Positions 61,199-64,000 of a stretch of DNA of 64,000 bases are shown here, in pieces. The stretch's first letter is position 1. Each line of letters opens with the position of its first letter. The notes under the pieces are model-generated. The model saw only the letters and a list, made by a program, of their open reading frames with translations. It did not search any database and was not told where the DNA came from. The position numbers and the translations under genes are program-made. The stretch is taken from positions 168,739 through 232,738 of the forward strand of contig NZ_JACHHH010000001.1 of assembly GCF_014202695.1 (NCBI RefSeq), read 5' to 3'. Source of the DNA: Oribacterium sinus. Its GTDB lineage: Bacteria; Bacillota; Clostridia; Lachnospirales; Lachnospiraceae.

Positions 61199-61229
61199 GG
61201 ACCTGTTTGCAGATTCGGCAGACAGGTCC
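61199..61229 (+). terminator. Hairpin between rfbD and glmM
   Basis: GGACCTGT..TGC / GGCA.ACAGGTCC; the following CTTTCC is not a real T run, so termination is uncertain. Confidence 0.4.
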
Positions 61230-61339
61230 CTTTCCAAAAATAAGGGACAGAAGAACCCGGTAGAAGGGAATAGCAATATATTTCAAGCCGGAATGAAAAA
61301 ATGTACTGGTTCAATTTGCAATAAAGTTAAGGAGAAAAG

Positions 61340-62692
61340 ATGGGAAAATATTTTGGAACAGACGGTTATCGTGGAGAGGCTAACGTAGATTTGACAGCGG
61401 ATACCGCCTTTAAGGTGGGAAAGTTCTTGGCCTATTATTTTTCAAACAAAGGCACAAAGGAGTGCCGTATTGTTATCGGTAAGGATACCAGACGCTCCAG
61501 CTATATGTTTGAATATGCTCTTTCCGCAGGAATTACCGCTGCGGGAGCAGATGCGTATCTGATGCACGTTACCACTACGCCTTCCGTTAGCTATATTGTT
61601 CGTTCCGAAGACTTTTCCTGCGGTGTGATGATTTCCGCCTCCCATAATCCTTTCTATGACAATGGTCTTAAGGTCATCAATGAAAACGGAGAAAAGGTTT
61701 CCGATGATTTTATTGCGGAGATTGAGGCCTATCTGGATGGAGAAACCGGGGAAGTTCCTTTAGCCACCGGAGATAAAATCGGAAGAACCGTAGATTTTGC
61801 CGAAGGAAGAAACCGCTATATCGGCTATCTGATTTCTTTGGCTACCCGTTCCTTTAAGGGAAAGAAGATTGCTTTGGACTGTGCCAACGGTTCCGCATCC
61901 TCCTGTGCCAAGGCGGTATTTGATGCCCTGGGAGCGGATACCCATGTACTTTCCAATGATCCTAACGGCTACAACATAAATGCCAACTGCGGTTCTACCC
62001 ATATGGAAGCCTTGCAGGAGTATGTGAAGAACGGGGATTGCGAAATCGGCTTTGCCTATGACGGAGATGCGGATCGTTGTCTCTGTGTAGACAGTGACGG
62101 AGAACTGGTGGACGGAGATCAGATCCTTTATCTTTGCGGAAAAAATATGCGGGATAAGGGGCAGTTAAAGGACAATAAAATTGTGACTACCATTATGTCC
62201 AACTTAGGCTTATACAAGGCCTTGGATGGGGCAGGCCTTTCCTATGAAAAGACCAAAGTAGGGGACCGCTATGTTTATGAAAATATGGCAGAGAATGGAT
62301 ATTCCTTGGGAGGTGAGCAGTCCGGACATATCATCTTTATGCGGCATGCCACTACCGGGGACGGAATTCTCACCAGTATTAAGCTGATGGAAGTGCTTTT
62401 AGAGGAAAAGAAGAGTCTTAAGGAAGCTTTGGCGGAGTATCAGCGTTTTCCACAGGTACTAAAGAATGTTCGGGTGAAAGATAAGCTTTTGGTGGAGCAG
62501 AATGAAACCGTACAGGAGGCGGTGAAGAAGGTGGAGGAAAGCCTGGGAGAGGATGGAAGAATTCTCCTTCGTGCTTCCGGAACAGAGCCTCTGATTCGTG
62601 TTATGGTGGAGGCTTCCAGGGAAGAGCTTTGCGAGAAATATGTAGAGGAAGTTATAGCTGTTATGAAAAAGGAAGGACTAGTCCTTTCCTAA
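61340..62692 (+). CDS. glmM: Phosphoglucosamine mutase
   Basis: 450 residues. Converts glucosamine-6-phosphate to glucosamine-1-phosphate for UDP-GlcNAc and peptidoglycan. N-terminal KYFGTDGYRGEAN, the phospho-Ser loop MISASHNPFYDNGLK (about residues 98-112), the metal loop AYDGDADRCLCVD (about 238-250) and the C-terminal RASGTEPLIRVM are all intact. AAGGAG precedes the ATG. Confidence 0.96.
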   Translation: MGKYFGTDGYRGEANVDLTADTAFKVGKFLAYYFSNKGTKECRIVIGKDTRRSSYMFEYALSAGITAAGADAYLMHVTTTPSVSYIVRSEDFSCGVMISASHNPFYDNGLKVINENGEKVSDDFIAEIEAYLDGETGEVPLATGDKIGRTVDFAEGRNRYIGYLISLATRSFKGKKIALDCANGSASSCAKAVFDALGADTHVLSNDPNGYNINANCGSTHMEALQEYVKNGDCEIGFAYDGDADRCLCVDSDGELVDGDQILYLCGKNMRDKGQLKDNKIVTTIMSNLGLYKALDGAGLSYEKTKVGDRYVYENMAENGYSLGGEQSGHIIFMRHATTGDGILTSIKLMEVLLEEKKSLKEALAEYQRFPQVLKNVRVKDKLLVEQNETVQEAVKKVEESLGEDGRILLRASGTEPLIRVMVEASREELCEKYVEEVIAVMKKEGLVLS

Positions 62693-62814
62693 GTTTATTG
62701 ATAGAGTAAAAGGAATCCCTGCAGAGCTTGGAAAAGCTTGTTTGGCAGTACAGGGTAGACTTAAAATAAGAAGTAAGTAAGAGTAGTAGTGGAAAAATAC
62801 AATAGGAGGTAAGA

Positions 62815-64000
62815 ATGGATCAGGTAAAACGTTACAGAAAATTTCCGATTTTCCGTTATCCGGAAAGAACTTGGATGGATCAGGAAATCACAAAAGCACC
62901 GATTTGGTGTTCTGTGGATTTAAGGGATGGAAACCAGGCCCTTGTGGATCCCATGACCGTAGAAGAAAAGGTGGAATTTTTCCAACTCCTATGTAAGCTT
63001 GGTTTTAAGGAGATTGAAGTCGGTTTTCCTGCGGCTTCTCAGATTGAATTTGATTATTTACGAACTTTGGTGGAGAAGAATCTGATTCCGGAGGATGTTA
63101 CAGTTCAGGTTTTGGTACAGTGTAGAGAAGAGCTTTTGGAAAGAAGCTTCCAGGCTCTCCAAGGAGTAAAGAAGGCCATTGTCCATATTTATAATTCTAC
63201 CTCCGTATTGCAAAGAGATGTGGTTTTCGGAAAGTCCAGAGAGGAGATTACCGCCATTGCCCTTTCCGCTGTGGAAATGGTGAAGCGGCATGAAAAGGAT
63301 TTTTCCGGAGAGCTTCGTCTGGAATATTCTCCGGAAAGTTTTACCGGAACGGAGATGGATTATGCTTTGGAAATCTGTAATGCGGTGATTTCCGCATGGG
63401 GAACCAAGGCGGGAAGGGAGATTATCATTAACCTGCCTAATACCGTAGAGATGCATAGCCCCAATGTTTATGCGGATCAGATTGAGTTTATGTCCAAAAA
63501 CATGAAGGAAAGAGAGCATGTGATTCTTTCCGTGCATCCCCATAATGACAGAGGTGAGGGAATTGCCTCCGCAGAGCTGGCTCTTCTTGCCGGAGCACAA
63601 AGAGTCGAGGGAACCCTTTTCGGGAATGGAGAAAGAACCGGAAATGTTGACATTTTAACCCTGGCTTATAACCTTTTCTCCCACGGCATCGACCCCAAGT
63701 TGAATCTGGAAAATGTTCGGGAAATTCAGGAGGTTTATGAGCGTTGTACCAAGATGAGTGTGCCGGATCGTCATCCCTATGCGGGAAAGCTGGTATTTAC
63801 CGCCTTTTCCGGCTCCCATCAGGATGCCATCAATAAGGGTGTATTGGCCATGCGGGAACGAAAGAACCCCTTCTGGGAGGTGCCTTATCTTCCCATTGAC
63901 CCTGCAGATATCGGAAGACAGTATGAGCCTGTGGTTAGAATCAATTCCCAGTCCGGTAAGGGCGGAGTTGCCTTTATTCTGGACTTTGATTACGGCTATA
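62815..64000 (+). CDS. leuA: 2-isopropylmalate synthase (5' part, cut by window end)
   Basis: 395 codons are visible, open to the edge. First committed step of leucine synthesis: acetyl-CoA plus 2-ketoisovalerate. Start ATG 62815 has a perfect AGGAGG. Motifs: LRDGNQALVDPM (catalytic Arg-Asp, metal Asp), HPHNDRGEGIASAELAL (metal His pair) and GNGERTGNVDILTLAYNL. The N-terminal extension (PIFRYPERTWMDQEITKAPIW) is that of the longer actinobacterial-type LeuA. The regulatory domain lies beyond the window. Confidence 0.93.
   Translation, partial: MDQVKRYRKFPIFRYPERTWMDQEITKAPIWCSVDLRDGNQALVDPMTVEEKVEFFQLLCKLGFKEIEVGFPAASQIEFDYLRTLVEKNLIPEDVTVQVLVQCREELLERSFQALQGVKKAIVHIYNSTSVLQRDVVFGKSREEITAIALSAVEMVKRHEKDFSGELRLEYSPESFTGTEMDYALEICNAVISAWGTKAGREIIINLPNTVEMHSPNVYADQIEFMSKNMKEREHVILSVHPHNDRGEGIASAELALLAGAQRVEGTLFGNGERTGNVDILTLAYNLFSHGIDPKLNLENVREIQEVYERCTKMSVPDRHPYAGKLVFTAFSGSHQDAINKGVLAMRERKNPFWEVPYLPIDPADIGRQYEPVVRINSQSGKGGVAFILDFDYGY

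Noticed and set aside
62693-62814. Leucine attenuator before leuA
   Set aside because: No leader peptide with Leu codons and no terminator/antiterminator pair could be seen.

Overview
The window is a chromosomal segment of a low-to-moderate GC Gram-positive anaerobe. The complete nusA-infB neighbourhood (rimP, nusA, rnpM/ylxR, ylxQ, infB, rbfA, nrnA, truB, ribF, rpsO, pnp), a DUF4317 gene, Cna_B-type surface proteins and strong AGGAGG ribosome binding sites fit the Clostridia, most likely Lachnospiraceae. An Oribacterium-like organism is possible, but that is inference. No tRNA, rRNA, CRISPR array or prophage was seen.

Layout. 1-5.1 kb: heptanucleotide repeat, PfkB kinase, folA, a Spx/ArsC-like protein without its catalytic Cys, a ZIP transporter followed by a 41-bp tandem repeat, sfsA, yaaA. 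5.2-9.2 kb: an AT-rich accessory island with a broken ORF, a methyltransferase, an orphan protein, an ankyrin protein, an ankyrin-SUKH protein and a small acidic protein; it resembles polymorphic-toxin immunity clusters but no toxin is present. 9.4-12.6 kb: NitT/TauT-type ABC importer. 12.8-20 kb: YitT protein, a divergent locus with two class-I glutaminase-like (C26) hydrolases each paired with a transporter, GNAT and SDR enzymes. 20-24 kb: glycosyltransferase, ISLre2 and IS256 relics, a small AT-rich ABC-2 transporter. 24.1-34.9 kb: the translation/RNA operon, with a truB-ribF fusion, a RimP reduced to its N-terminal half, and hairpin leaders before rpsO and pnp. 34.9-40.4 kb: gltX, thrS, ilvD. 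40.7-43.7 kb: membrane GGDEF-EAL protein and a YhcH protein. 44-49.3 kb: two paralogous Cna_B surface proteins with a non-LPXTG sorting-like tail. 49.4-56.6 kb: cation/proton antiporter, RsuA-type pseudouridine synthase, DUF4317, polysaccharide deacetylase, TPR-GGDEF protein. 57-64 kb: mnmA, rfbA-rfbB-rfbD, glmM and the start of leuA.

The most unusual material is intergenic. Family B is a set of 148-205 bp imperfect palindromes with a conserved asymmetric core and copy-specific, self-complementary arms; there are five copies, one apparently nested inside another. Family A is a set of 36-bp hairpins of AACGAG...CTCGTT type. A 200-bp palindrome sits beside the ISLre2 relic. Several genes carry short tandem duplications immediately beyond, or across, their stop codons. 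Together these point to active small palindromic elements and slippage-driven remodelling of 3' ends.

Functional links: rfbABD and glmM supply dTDP-rhamnose and UDP-GlcNAc precursors for the envelope on which the Cna_B proteins and the deacetylase would act. ilvD and leuA belong to branched-chain amino acid synthesis. The two GGDEF proteins indicate cyclic-di-GMP signalling.
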